In this document: positions 1 through 9,363 of the stretch, one piece after another
Layout of the letters: the number at the start of each line of letters is the position of its first letter
How positions within the stretch are numbered: the first letter of the stretch is position 1
Source of the DNA: an uncultured Shewanella sp.
Lineage (GTDB): Bacteria > Pseudomonadota > Gammaproteobacteria > Enterobacterales > Shewanellaceae
DNA length: 64,000 bases
Assembly (NCBI GenBank): GCA_947503555.1
Contig: CANNEE010000005.1
Location: 1-64,000 of the forward strand
Direction of reading: 5' to 3'
Position numbers and translations under genes: made by a program
The notes under the pieces: model-generated
The model's input: the letters and a program-made list of their open reading frames with translations, nothing else
The model's database searches: none
What the model was told of the DNA's origin: nothing

Positions 1-76
<76 letters not shown>

Positions 77-120
77 TTATTCAGACCAGCAGCTTGTTTA
101 TCTAGCGGCAAGTCAGAGTT

Positions 121-149
121 AAAAGCCAAGTCTTTGGACTGGCTTTTTT
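121..149 (+). terminator. Intrinsic terminator between the two tRNA-Leu genes
   Basis: AGCC and AGTC pair with GACT and GGCT around a TTTG loop, with one bulged A, followed by six T. It would end transcripts of the first tRNA, which implies the second copy has its own promoter in 150-219. Confidence 0.6.
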
Positions 150-219
150 ACTTTAACGGTACTGATATCATCTTACTTTAGATATAAAACTTAAGTCATC
201 TTATCGGATGTAAAGCGAT

Positions 220-304
<85 letters not shown>

Positions 305-346
305 TTATTTAGACAAGTAGCTGAAAAGCTACTGAGTCGAAAAGTT

Positions 347-376
347 AAAAAAGCCCGTCCTATGACGGGCTTTTTT
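347..376. terminator. Bidirectional intrinsic terminator
   Basis: GCCCGTC and GACGGGC flank a CTAT loop, with an A-run before and a T-run after the stem. It can end the tRNA-Leu transcript on the plus strand and the Na/Pi cotransporter transcript on the minus strand. Confidence 0.85.
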
Positions 377-409
377 GCGTTTAAAGATACCTAGTGTTTC
401 AGCCTTAGG

Positions 410-2209
410 CTACTTTTTTGAAGCCGTGCGTTTTCTGAGTTGGAGTTTGGCAATTCGTTTGCTCAAAGTGTAGATACGTTTGAGCGAGTCTACCCATTCC
501 ATTTCGATTCTAAATAGCTTGATTCGCATCTCATCACTTTCACTTAAGCGCTCAGCTTGGTGAGTGAGTACGGTCTCAAGTAGTGAGTTCAGCTCGCGTT
601 TCGCATTGAGTACCTGCTCCGCGAGTTTGTCATCTTCACGTCTTATCGCGTTAACGCAATCCAATAGTGCCTGATTCACTCTCTCTTGGGCTGTGTCTAG
701 TGTGTTTCGCATTTTCGGGCTGATCTGAATATTGGTATTGAGGGCACGATAGGCTAAGGGCACTAAGCTGTCGACCACGAGATCGGCGATGCTTTCGAGC
801 TGATCGGTAATACTGACCAGTTTGATTTGTCTCTGGCTTTGATTATCGGTCAGTGGTTCAAGGCGCAATCTGCCCAGATAGTAGAGAATATCGGCGTGCA
901 GCTCATCGACTTCCTCTTCGATATGTTGGATCTCTTTCAGGTGCTCTTGAATTTTAGTGTGCTCTTCTGGCGTATCGAACTCGCTAGCAATGGGAGGAAG
1001 CATATTCATCATATTACAGACTCTGCGTCCAACCCGTGATAACTCAAGCTGTGCCTGATCTAAGGCCAAGTCTGGCGTGTTTAGCAGCTCGTTAGTGAGG
1101 TATTTAGGTTTAATGACTCGCGCTTTAGTTTTACGGGCCTTAGGTCTATGGGGAACAACTCGATTTACAAACCAAACAAAGGCGCCGGCAAAGGGCAACA
1201 TGAGTGCGGTATTTAGCATATTAAAAAGGGTATTGGCGTTGGCTATCTGTCTGGGGATTTCTGCCGACTGTCTTGCTAGGCCTGATAGCTCTTGGTGACT
1301 TGGAGAAATATAGGCACTGAATTCGGCAAGATAGGCAATAAAGGGAATCCATATTAATACTCCCAGCACATTAAAGCTGACGTGAACCACTGCAGCCTGT
1401 ACCGCTTCTCTAGGTTTACCCAATGCTGAAAGCATAGCGGTAATACAGGTGCCTATATTGGCGCCCATGGCTAAGGCAATCCCTGTTTCTAATGAGATAA
1501 AGCCTTGAGCAGCCAAGACAATCACTATACCTGTTGTGGCTGAAGAAGACTGTACCAAAGCGGTAAAGCCCGCTGCCACTAAAATGGCCAGCACAACATT
1601 ATCCATATGACTCATGGCATCGATAAAGGGAGGATACTCCCTAAGTGGAGCCATAGCATCTCCCATCAGGTTCATGCCAAGGAAGATAAGCCCAAGCCCT
1701 AATAGCATGTCACCATAGTGTTGTATCTTCTCTTTACTGCTAAAGAAGTGCATTGCAAAGCCAATAGCAACCATGGCTAGCGCTGCCTTGGTGACCTTAA
1801 AAGCGATAATTTGAGCCGTGACTGTAGTACCTATGTTGGCTCCCATGATGACGCCTACAGCCTGTGGCATGCTCATTAATCCTGCTGAGATAAAACCGAC
1901 AAGCAGTACAGTGGTCACTGAGGATGATTGGATCACCGCGGTCAAGCCTGTTCCGGTGAGCATGCCGACAAAACGATTACTGGTGAGCTTAGCGAGTAAG
2001 CTGCGCATCTTATCGCCCGCGGCGAGCTTTAATGCTTGTGACATCTTATCCATGCCATAGAGAAACAGGGCTAAGCCGCCGAATAACCCCAGCATCATAG
2101 GCATGGTTTCAAAGCTTTTTGCTGCCTCAGCGGCTTGGCTGTTGGGAGACCAGATTAAGATAAAGCAAACAAGTAGGTAAAGATTAGCGCTGTGTAAGCG
2201 AAACAACAT
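410..2209 (-). CDS. Na/Pi cotransporter family protein with C-terminal PhoU-like domain
   Basis: About 599 residues. Two Na/Pi-cotransporter repeats (PF02690 type) each carry the family QSSS signature (AVIQSSSVTT and ALVQSSSATT), with GANIGT motifs between hydrophobic helices. The last 200 residues are charged and helical, as in PhoU-like domains, so the layout matches YjbB/NptA-type inner-membrane phosphate carriers. I chose ATG at 2209 rather than the TTG six bases earlier because AGGGAA lies about six bases before it. The N-terminus is hydrophobic and ends in AEA, so it is signal-peptide-like. The gene stands alone, ends at the shared terminator at 347-376, and is divergent from the cytochrome gene. 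The direction and the substrate of transport are inferred from the family. Confidence 0.88.
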   Translation of the reverse strand: MLFRLHSANLYLLVCFILIWSPNSQAAEAAKSFETMPMMLGLFGGLALFLYGMDKMSQALKLAAGDKMRSLLAKLTSNRFVGMLTGTGLTAVIQSSSVTTVLLVGFISAGLMSMPQAVGVIMGANIGTTVTAQIIAFKVTKAALAMVAIGFAMHFFSSKEKIQHYGDMLLGLGLIFLGMNLMGDAMAPLREYPPFIDAMSHMDNVVLAILVAAGFTALVQSSSATTGIVIVLAAQGFISLETGIALAMGANIGTCITAMLSALGKPREAVQAAVVHVSFNVLGVLIWIPFIAYLAEFSAYISPSHQELSGLARQSAEIPRQIANANTLFNMLNTALMLPFAGAFVWFVNRVVPHRPKARKTKARVIKPKYLTNELLNTPDLALDQAQLELSRVGRRVCNMMNMLPPIASEFDTPEEHTKIQEHLKEIQHIEEEVDELHADILYYLGRLRLEPLTDNQSQRQIKLVSITDQLESIADLVVDSLVPLAYRALNTNIQISPKMRNTLDTAQERVNQALLDCVNAIRREDDKLAEQVLNAKRELNSLLETVLTHQAERLSESDEMRIKLFRIEMEWVDSLKRIYTLSKRIAKLQLRKRTASKK

Positions 2210-2728
2210 GAACAATTCCCTATTTTTATTCTCTTTTTATTAAGGTTAGACGAGATATTTAGGCTTTGTCGGATGAGAGGGTGATCTGTCCAGCGTTTTT
2301 GATTTTAGCTATCAAATTGTAAATCGATTACAGGGCTTTCTTGGCTAAAAGGTTATATGCTCAGCCTGACGTTTTATGCATCACTAGTGAGTTTTTATTT
2401 CTTTTGACGCTGTTATCTCCTAGAAGAGTTTTCTTAAACCAAGCTGTATTTGGTGATAAATCATGCCATTTGGGAACAAATTAGGCTTTTGGGAACTTTT
2501 GTTAACTCCTTTTTTGCGCCAAATCACCCAAAAAGTAAATTTCATTACAGTTTTTTCTCCTGTTTTGTCATGTTTTTTATCGTGTTGTTAACTTGGTTTT
2601 TACATTTTGAGTTTGTTTCGAGTTATAGGTCTCACTCCTGTATTTACATAAAGTTGCAATCGAAGTAGTCACAGTTTTCTTGCCATTAAACACATAAATT
2701 TGCTTTACCCAATGCAGGGGAAATGTGA
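2210..2728. other. Divergent intergenic region, AT-rich
   Basis: This 519-bp spacer lies between the divergent Na/Pi transporter and multihaem cytochrome genes and must hold both promoters. I see no convincing gene. A weak dyad TGTAA-N5-TTACA lies at 2318-2332 and resembles the operators in the 55-57 kb array only in its outer arms. A 72-codon ORF at 2450-2668 has no ribosome binding site and is T-rich. Confidence 0.5.
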
Positions 2729-5113
2729 ATGAGGGAAATGATGAAACGATTCGATTTTAATATTGCAACGCTCGCAACATTAGTCGGTCTTGCGCTAACC
2801 GGTTGTGGTGGCGATGATGGCGCTCCAGGCGCAGACGGTGCTAATGGCACTGACGGTAAAGATGGTAAGCCAGGTTTAACAGTGGCGACCTCTGCAACCG
2901 ACTTAGCAGTGAATGTTGATAAGGTATTGGTCGCTAGTGACAGTGAAGTGACCTTTACGGTTACCAATGAAAAAGACTTGCCCGTAGTTGGCCTAGAGCA
3001 CTTTGGCTTTATTTTATCTGGCCTAGAGCAAGGTCAAAATGGTGATGCCAATAGCTGGAAGCTACTTAGCTCTGAGTCTTGCCCTAGCAGCAAGTATGCT
3101 AAATGCGGCACATTAACCGACAACCAAGATGGCACTTATACCTATAAGTTCCTGAAGGATGTGACGACAGAAACAGCCTTTAGCGTGACAGATGACAAGA
3201 CGCTACGCCTTATTGTCACAACAGGTGGCGACACACTAGGTGGTAAAACCTTAGCCTATGCCAACAAAAGCCATGACTTTCGTAATAATGGTGAAGCACC
3301 ACTTTACACTAAGAGTGTGATCAACAATCAAAACTGTACGAGTTGTCATGATGACTTCACCATTCATGGTGGTCACTACAAAGAAGTGGAAACTTGTATC
3401 TCTTGCCACACAGACAATAAAGTTAGCAGTGCCTCTAAAGTCTTCCCTATGCTTGCCCATGATAAGCATATTGGTGTGATTTCTGCGCCTGTAGGTGGCT
3501 GTGACAACTGTCACTCCGAAAATGAGCAGGCTGTTGATTACACTAACTGGAAGACAGTACCAACCCAAGAGACCTGTATTACCTGTCATACCGATGTGAA
3601 CTTCAAAGAGGGCATTAACCACTGGCCATATGAAGATAATGCTCAGTGTGCAAACTGTCATACGCCAGAAGTTGTTGAGACAGTGCATTTAGCGACTTAC
3701 AAGGGACAGACCTCTCGTCGTGAAAATGTGCACCTGACTGTGACCGATGCCAAAATGGTGGCTGTACCTCAAGCTCAGAAGAACATTGATTCAGGTTTAG
3801 ATACGGCTAAAACCGGTTATGTACAGCTTACCGTTGATATTCTCGACAAAGATGGCAAGTCGATGAATAAGCAACTAGATAAAGTCGACTTCTTCTATTA
3901 CTCAGAGTTCTACATCAACTGGGGTGGTCAAGATATGGGAATGGAGCGTGGTAAAATTCTACGCGTATTCACCAATAAGGAAAACTTCCCAGGCTATGTA
4001 GAAGATCCTATCGTACTGAGCTATGAGAACGGTAAGACAACCTATGAGATAGGTCCTTTTGAGCTAGAAGATGAGTTCGAAGGTAGCCTAACTGATAGCT
4101 ATGGTATGGTCACGCCACGTATCTGGTTCTGTATGGATAAGAAGGGTGAAAACCTAGAGTCTTGTAAGGAAACATCGAGTGTTTGGGGCCAAGGTGCCGC
4201 AGGCTTCAACTGGTTACACTTCTTCGACGATAAAGGCCTTATCCCTGAAAGACCTCGCCGTCAAATCGTTACTAACGAGAAGTGTGGCTCATGCCATGGT
4301 ATGACAACTCGCGATAGCGATGGCATGGCGCAAATGACGCTTAACTGTCGTAGCTGCCACGCTGTCACTAAGAATGATCCAACATACTTTGGTACTACCT
4401 GTGCATCGGGCTCGGTGGATAACGATGGTGACGGTATTCTAGATGAGATGATTAAGCTGAAGAGCTTATCGCCTCGTGGTGAGCGTGACTGGACAACCGC
4501 ATCAAATGCCGGTGAAGAGTGCTTAGCTTGTCACAATGCAAATAACCCACCGACTCAGGTTGTACGTGACTCTCATACTAAGCAAGGTGATGCTGACTAT
4601 GTTGAGCAGTTAACTATGAGCCACCCTGACCAAAAAGTATGGATTCACGCTATGCATGCGAACAACCGTGCAAACCAAGGTGGTGAAGGTTGGAAGCGTA
4701 ATGTTGAGTACTCAGCAGATCTTGCTAACTGTGTGAAATGTCATGAAGGTGATAGTTTCGATGCCAAGTACCTAGTGGGTCGTAAGCCATTGGCGCTAGA
4801 TCTTGACTATATGGATACCTATGACGGTCTAGACCCTGCAAATGGTAAAGATACCAGTGGTAATAAGCGTTATGCGGTGGATGCTAAAGCGGATGCCTAT
4901 GTATCTCCAACCGCTGCAGTTTGCTTAAGCTGTCATGGTAAACGTGCCGCCGAAGAGGGTGAAGATCGCCGTCAGGTTCGTAAAGATGTAGTTGCTCACA
5001 TGAAGCAAAATGGTGCTCAGTTTGGTGCCGCTATTGGTGAGTACACTGGTGAAGAGTCATGTGCCGTGTGTCACGACTTAACTAACTTGAAAGAGGTACA
5101 TGGTCTTAAATAA
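2729..5113 (+). CDS. Undecahaem outer-membrane c-type cytochrome lipoprotein (OmcA/MtrC/UndA family)
   Basis: 794 residues with a lipoprotein signal (lipobox LTGC) and then a short collagen-like Gly-rich stretch (GAPGADGANGTDGKDGKPG). I count 11 CxxCH haem-binding motifs: CTSCH, CISCH, CDNCH, CITCH, CANCH, then CGSCH, CRSCH, CLACH, CVKCH, CLSCH and CAVCH. The 5+6 split around a central beta domain is as in UndA rather than the 10-haem OmcA and MtrC. The family sits on the cell surface and passes electrons to metals, flavins or other extracellular acceptors. Pairs of non-haem Cys (CX10C in the central beta domain, CX7C near the N-terminus) could form disulfides. The start is ambiguous: ATG at 2729 (AGGGGA upstream) or 2741 (GAGGG upstream). 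It is solitary, with no mtrAB partner nearby, and ends at a strong terminator. Confidence 0.9.
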   Translation: MREMMKRFDFNIATLATLVGLALTGCGGDDGAPGADGANGTDGKDGKPGLTVATSATDLAVNVDKVLVASDSEVTFTVTNEKDLPVVGLEHFGFILSGLEQGQNGDANSWKLLSSESCPSSKYAKCGTLTDNQDGTYTYKFLKDVTTETAFSVTDDKTLRLIVTTGGDTLGGKTLAYANKSHDFRNNGEAPLYTKSVINNQNCTSCHDDFTIHGGHYKEVETCISCHTDNKVSSASKVFPMLAHDKHIGVISAPVGGCDNCHSENEQAVDYTNWKTVPTQETCITCHTDVNFKEGINHWPYEDNAQCANCHTPEVVETVHLATYKGQTSRRENVHLTVTDAKMVAVPQAQKNIDSGLDTAKTGYVQLTVDILDKDGKSMNKQLDKVDFFYYSEFYINWGGQDMGMERGKILRVFTNKENFPGYVEDPIVLSYENGKTTYEIGPFELEDEFEGSLTDSYGMVTPRIWFCMDKKGENLESCKETSSVWGQGAAGFNWLHFFDDKGLIPERPRRQIVTNEKCGSCHGMTTRDSDGMAQMTLNCRSCHAVTKNDPTYFGTTCASGSVDNDGDGILDEMIKLKSLSPRGERDWTTASNAGEECLACHNANNPPTQVVRDSHTKQGDADYVEQLTMSHPDQKVWIHAMHANNRANQGGEGWKRNVEYSADLANCVKCHEGDSFDAKYLVGRKPLALDLDYMDTYDGLDPANGKDTSGNKRYAVDAKADAYVSPTAAVCLSCHGKRAAEEGEDRRQVRKDVVAHMKQNGAQFGAAIGEYTGEESCAVCHDLTNLKEVHGLK

Positions 5114-5148
5114 CCCCAAGTAATATTTAACCCTACTCTGCAACCTTT

Positions 5149-5181
5149 GGCCCTGGAACGTCCCCCTCCAGGGCCTTTTTT
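5149..5181 (+). terminator. Intrinsic terminator of the cytochrome gene
   Basis: GGCCCTGGA and TCCAGGGCC form a perfect 9-bp stem followed by six T. Confidence 0.92.
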
Positions 5182-5376
5182 AACAAGATGTATTTAAAAT
5201 TCACCTTAATTGTTAAGCCATTGTTGATTTAGGAAGTACATCAATTTTTGTATTCATTATGTGGCATATAATGCGGTAAAAGGGATAGATTAATATTCAT
5301 GTTGATAAGCATAAATATTGGACTCAATGTTTCAGCCTATAGCATGGTTGAACCTAAGTGGCGTGGGTAGTCGGCA

Positions 5377-6738
5377 ATGAAGTTTTCCAAGCATTTAATA
5401 ATAGATCTTGATTGTAGAGAGCTTGTCGATGAGCAGGCGCATACTCGCTTACCCCTTTCTCTCGCCGAGTTAGAGATCCTTAAGTTATTAAGCGACAGAA
5501 TCGGCGATGTGGTCAGCAAAGAGGAGCTAGTGCAGGCAGGTTGGCCTGGACGAGTCGTAGCGCCCTCATCGTTAACTCAGTGCATCAGTCATCTGCGCCG
5601 CAAAATTGAGAATCATGACGATATAGAGTTAAAGACAATTCCTCGTTATGGCTACAGCTTATGCCATATTGAGCATAATATTGAAGATGAGTATACCTCT
5701 GCTGCCACAGCACCACAGCAGGTGGCTAGCTCGTCACAAGCCAGAGAGCAAGAGACTGCTAGTGTAAAGTCTGCCCCTGCGTTACAAAAGCAGGCAAAGA
5801 AGTCCAAATGGCAGCGCAACGGAGCATTATTATTCCTCGCTGTCACCTTACTCGTCTGTTTGCATATTTTTGGTGTATTGAAAAAATCGGTTAATTACTT
5901 TGCGCTCGTGAGTCAGCCCAGTGTTGAGTCGATTCAGTCTGATCAAGAAAGCCTTGCCAATAAGCGTGTCGAATATAACCAAGTATGGCTAGAAGGGCAG
6001 CCAGCAGTGGTGCGCGAGTTAGCTCACTTTGCTGGTAACTGGTCCAATACTCAAGCCTTGATATCCGGCGATCTTTTTAAAAAGATCTATGCCAATGGGA
6101 ATGAGCGTTATGAGTCGGTAGCCTTGTGTAATGAGTTTGATAGTGAATGCTCAGATGCGCAGCCGCTTAATCTTGTTCGAGATAGAAATACCTTTGCGCC
6201 TCTGGATTTAAAATGGCTTGCCGATACTAAACTGAGAATGGAAAAGGTCAGCTATAACAAGATTTTATTGGATAAGTTTGCCAATCCAACAGAGGGGCTC
6301 ACTGAAGATATTTACCATGCCGATGTCTATTACTATGGGCAAAGCCAGAATGTGGTTCGCGCCGATGTGCGCTTATCATTGGTCTACGAAGGCGCGGATA
6401 GAGGTAGGCTCTATGCCGCTGCTTGTATTACCGATGATCTGCTCAAAGAAGTCTCGATTCGCTATCAATTTAGCGGCGAATTTAAAATGAAGCAGTCTAA
6501 AGTTGATGGCCAAGTGATCAAGTCATTCTTGGTCAATGCAGAAGATCGCAGCTTTACCAGTCCTCAAGAGATCTCAAAGGAGTCGGCGACCATCTATCGT
6601 GAGATACGTAAGAATGTATTAACCGAAGATAACATGGTACTAAGACAGATCTATAGTGACCAGCACAGTGGTGTATGGATGTTGCCTTTGTGGGGAGAAA
6701 CCTTGGTCTGGGCACATAGGATTGAAGTTAAGTTATAA
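5377..6738 (+). CDS. Membrane-anchored ToxR/CadC-type transcriptional regulator
   Basis: 453 residues. Residues about 5-97 are an OmpR/PhoB-type winged helix (…LSLAELEILKLLSDRIGDVVSKEEL… and …LTQCISHLRRKIE…IPRYGYSL). A Gln/Ser/Ala-rich linker follows, then one transmembrane segment at about 149-168 and a roughly 280-residue periplasmic domain that I cannot assign. This is the CadC/ToxR one-component plan, in which the periplasmic domain senses and the cytoplasmic domain binds DNA. It begins 264 bp after the multihaem cytochrome and may lead a unit with the next two genes (30-bp and 16-bp gaps). The signal and targets are unknown. Confidence 0.85.
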   Translation: MKFSKHLIIDLDCRELVDEQAHTRLPLSLAELEILKLLSDRIGDVVSKEELVQAGWPGRVVAPSSLTQCISHLRRKIENHDDIELKTIPRYGYSLCHIEHNIEDEYTSAATAPQQVASSSQAREQETASVKSAPALQKQAKKSKWQRNGALLFLAVTLLVCLHIFGVLKKSVNYFALVSQPSVESIQSDQESLANKRVEYNQVWLEGQPAVVRELAHFAGNWSNTQALISGDLFKKIYANGNERYESVALCNEFDSECSDAQPLNLVRDRNTFAPLDLKWLADTKLRMEKVSYNKILLDKFANPTEGLTEDIYHADVYYYGQSQNVVRADVRLSLVYEGADRGRLYAAACITDDLLKEVSIRYQFSGEFKMKQSKVDGQVIKSFLVNAEDRSFTSPQEISKESATIYREIRKNVLTEDNMVLRQIYSDQHSGVWMLPLWGETLVWAHRIEVKL

Positions 6739-6768
6739 TCTTGATTTCGATAATAATGTTCAGGCTAT

Positions 6769-7107
6769 ATGGCACAGTTTCCCAGCGAAATCATCACCCT
6801 CAGCTCCATGGCACATTGGCAGCAATTGAAGGCTGAAAATCAAAAGATTCTACTTTGTTTTTCAGCTAATTGGTGCGCACCTTGCCGTGCGATGGAAGCG
6901 ACTTTAATGAATACGGCATTTGAGCTAAGTGGTCAGGCGCTCGTCGTTAAAGCCGATATAGAACAGTTTAGCGAGCTTGCTCAAGCAGTGGGGGTAAAAT
7001 CGATTCCCGCCTACCTTGCTGTGTATCAAGGCAAGGCTTGTTTTCCTACCTTTGGTATTCAGAGTATAGATAAGCTAGTTGAGCTGATAGAATATTGCGA
7101 TTTATAG
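6769..7107 (+). CDS. Thioredoxin family protein
   Basis: 112 residues, about the size of thioredoxin, with the active site WCAPC at residues 35-39 in the usual FSANWCAPCRAME context, and a cis-Pro region (VKSIPAYL). The centre is CAPC instead of CGPC, so its redox potential probably differs from thioredoxin 1. There is no signal peptide, so it is likely cytoplasmic. It lies 30 bp after the ToxR-like regulator and 16 bp before the methyltransferase-like gene, probably as one operon. Confidence 0.85.
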   Translation: MAQFPSEIITLSSMAHWQQLKAENQKILLCFSANWCAPCRAMEATLMNTAFELSGQALVVKADIEQFSELAQAVGVKSIPAYLAVYQGKACFPTFGIQSIDKLVELIEYCDL

Positions 7108-7123
7108 CCCGCATTAAGCTGCC

Positions 7124-7699
7124 ATGACTATTGAAATTATCTTATTGTTGTTAGTGCTTGTGGTATTAATCTCTATCGTTTGGAGTACGATTAAAACCGG
7201 TATTTCACCGACTCAAAGTGGCACTAAGGCACGTCATACCATACTAGAATTGGTGGCCGAATTTGATACTCAAAAGCCAATTATCGACCTTGGTTCGGGT
7301 TGGGGCAGCATAGTTATTCCTTTAGCTCGTCAATATCCTCAGCGCCAAGTGATAGGCTATGAGTTGTCTTTCTTTCCTTGGCTAGTTTCAATACTTGCTA
7401 AGTATTGCCTAGGGCTGAATAATCTCACCTTGTATCGCAGAGATTTTTTACAGGCTGACTTAAGCCAAGCCTCTGTGCTGCTCTGTTATCTGTACTCTGG
7501 TGGTATGGTCTCTTTGGCCGATAAATTGGCAATTGGTGGCGTGCAACAATCACCACATCAATTCACTTTAATCTCCAACACCTTTGCATTGCCGAATGCC
7601 GAGCCGATTAAAAAGCTGAAGCTGAAGGATCTCTACCACACACCTATCTATGTTTATTCTTGGCCTGCTTCGAATGAAAATGAATTAGTCCATCTTTGA
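7124..7699 (+). CDS. Membrane-anchored class I SAM-dependent methyltransferase-like protein
   Basis: 191 residues. The first ~22 residues form a hydrophobic helix, followed by a Rossmann core with motif I IIDLGSGWGS at 53-62 and an acidic residue closing the next strand (VIGYELS). The C-terminal part is short. It resembles small bacterial class I methyltransferases with an N-terminal anchor; the substrate cannot be told. It is last in the regulator-thioredoxin-methyltransferase run. Confidence 0.65.
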   Translation: MTIEIILLLLVLVVLISIVWSTIKTGISPTQSGTKARHTILELVAEFDTQKPIIDLGSGWGSIVIPLARQYPQRQVIGYELSFFPWLVSILAKYCLGLNNLTLYRRDFLQADLSQASVLLCYLYSGGMVSLADKLAIGGVQQSPHQFTLISNTFALPNAEPIKKLKLKDLYHTPIYVYSWPASNENELVHL

Positions 7700-7888
7700 G
7701 GAGATTAGTAGCACAACGAATAGGCCTATGTGGATAAGGAGTCCTAAAGGATCAAAGGGAGCAGTTATTCCAGAGTCGTCGAAAACAGCTAGGTTCACTA
7801 CACACTTGGCGACTAAAAAGTGACTTTGAAGTAAGTAAAATCCTTACTATTCAATGCATTGCAAAACAAGCCTAAGGGGGGCAAGTAT

Positions 7889-7922
7889 ATTATTCGATGA
7901 GAGTCCTTTTTCATCGAATAAT
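7889..7922. repeat. Perfect 12-bp inverted repeat between convergent genes
   Basis: ATTATTCGATGA and TCATCGAATAAT face each other across a 10-bp spacer. It lies between the methyltransferase-like gene and the convergent ydhR gene. There is no T-run on either strand, so it is a weak terminator candidate, a protein site or an RNA hairpin. The rest of 7700-7949 shows nothing I can name. Confidence 0.6.
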
Positions 7923-7949
7923 TGGTCGCAATAGGAAGCCGGCTTTAGA

Positions 7950-8255
7950 CTAGCTAATCGGGCCTTGATTAATATGGGTTAGGTCACTATTGATATTAAA
8001 TATCACACCTCTGATATTGGTGATGCCCATTTGTGTTAGTCGATTTGAATGCATTTCAAGATAAGACTTTGCACTTTGCTCATCTTCAAACAGATAGATG
8101 CCGCCACCGAGTTGATTTACTGGTTGTTGCGTCCAGATTTTCCAAACCAATCCAGGTTCTAAATTGATGGACTTAGCTAGTTCAACCATTTTGTTAATTA
8201 CCTCAGGCCCCATGGTATTGGGTAGAGTGAAGTCTACTTGTAGTAATTTACGCAT
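7950..8255 (-). CDS. ydhR: YdhR-family putative mono-oxygenase
   Basis: 101 residues, colinear with E. coli YdhR: LLQVDFTLP…, LAKSINLEPGLVWKIWTQ, GGGIYLFEDEQSAKSYLEMH and the INQGP end. The family forms dimeric ferredoxin-like alpha/beta barrels of the ABM type, possibly acting on aromatic or quinone compounds; the substrate is not established. It is divergent from a LysR-type regulator 148 bp away, which probably controls it. Confidence 0.88.
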   Translation of the reverse strand: MRKLLQVDFTLPNTMGPEVINKMVELAKSINLEPGLVWKIWTQQPVNQLGGGIYLFEDEQSAKSYLEMHSNRLTQMGITNIRGVIFNINSDLTHINQGPIS

Positions 8256-8403
8256 AATGCATTCCTCTAGATGATGAATCTCTTGTGTTAAGTCGAAATA
8301 AGACTTTCTATTTGGTGTCTTATCGGAACTGACTTAATATTAACTCAGTAAAATAAACATAAAAGTTCAATTAATTGCCATAATCTGTAGAGAAAGTTGA
8401 CAT

Positions 8404-9300
8404 ATGAGGCTGAAAACAACCTTAGAACAGTGGAATACATTAAGAGCAATTGATAAGTCTGGGAGCATTCAAGCTGCGGCCTTGTTGATGAATAAGAGCC
8501 ATACTACGCTGATCTATTCGGTGAAGAAGCTTGAGCAACAATTAGGTATCAGCCTAGTGAGAGTTGTACGTAAAAAAGCCGAGTTGACAGAGGCTGGACA
8601 ATCTTTGCTGCGGTATGCAAACACCATGTTAGATCAAGCGGTTAGCTTGGAAGCAATCAGCATGCAGCTTGCAAAGGGAACTGAGTCAGAAATTGTTGTC
8701 ACAGTCGATCACCTGTGTAATAAGGAGATTCTGTATCGCGCAATGAAGCGCTTCTTTGAGTCTAATCAGATGACATCAGTTAAGGTGATAGAAACCTCGC
8801 TTACCAGCACTGTGGAAGCCGTGACCAATCAATTGGCGGACGTGGCATTGATTAACCTTCCAGTGACCAATTTTTCAGCTGAGTCTATCGATGTGGTGAG
8901 TATGATACCTGTGGCTGCTCACTCTCATTGGCTTGCGACTAAGACAGAATTAACCATGGCTGATTTGACGAATGAAACCCAGGTTGTGCTACGAGACTTA
9001 GGTGATGATTGGAAAACGGCAGCTGATGAGAAGAAAGATGTCGGTTGGTTAAAGGCTAAAAGGCGAGTGACTGTCGACAGTTTTGAGCAGGCCATACAGG
9101 CTGTGAGCAATGGTTTAGGCTTTACCCGTATTCCAGAATATATGTTTGAGAATGATAAAAAAGATTTGGCCAGATTGAATATCAAAGGGGCGAGCTGTTA
9201 TCAGGTTCCTATTCATATCACCTTACCTAAGACCGCAGATACAGGCCCAGCAGCACTGACACTCTATGAACTGATTATTGAGCAGAGTAGATTGGTATAA
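8404..9300 (+). CDS. LysR-family transcriptional regulator
   Basis: 298 residues, standard LysR length. The N-terminal winged helix-turn-helix covers about 1-60 (SIQAAALLMNKSHTTLIYSVKKLEQQLGISLVRV). The effector-binding domain follows and opens with VVTVDHLCNKEILYRAMKRFFE. It starts at ATG with AGAAAG upstream. By LysR convention the divergent ydhR gene is the likely target. The inducer is unknown. Confidence 0.88.
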   Translation: MRLKTTLEQWNTLRAIDKSGSIQAAALLMNKSHTTLIYSVKKLEQQLGISLVRVVRKKAELTEAGQSLLRYANTMLDQAVSLEAISMQLAKGTESEIVVTVDHLCNKEILYRAMKRFFESNQMTSVKVIETSLTSTVEAVTNQLADVALINLPVTNFSAESIDVVSMIPVAAHSHWLATKTELTMADLTNETQVVLRDLGDDWKTAADEKKDVGWLKAKRRVTVDSFEQAIQAVSNGLGFTRIPEYMFENDKKDLARLNIKGASCYQVPIHITLPKTADTGPAALTLYELIIEQSRLV

Positions 9301-9317
9301 TTTAATATTCAGCCAAT

Positions 9318-9347
9318 AAAAAACGCACTCATTTGAGTGCGTTTTTT
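9318..9347. terminator. Bidirectional intrinsic terminator
   Basis: CGCACTC and GAGTGCG flank ATTT, with A6 before and T6 after. It serves both the LysR gene and the convergent prs gene. Nearly the same hairpin recurs at 21603-21632. Confidence 0.9.
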
Positions 9348-9363
9348 GTCAATGTGACAAGTC

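Noticed and set aside
2318-2332. TGTAAATCGATTACA as a HexR site
   Set aside because: Only the outer five bases on each side form a dyad; the inner bases break the symmetry, and it is not placed on a visible promoter.
2450-2668. 72-codon ORF before the cytochrome gene
   Set aside because: T-rich, low-complexity, no RBS; more likely promoter DNA.
3251-3688. 145-codon minus-strand ORF inside the multihaem cytochrome gene
   Set aside because: Antisense shadow of an ORF with 11 clear haem motifs; no RBS.
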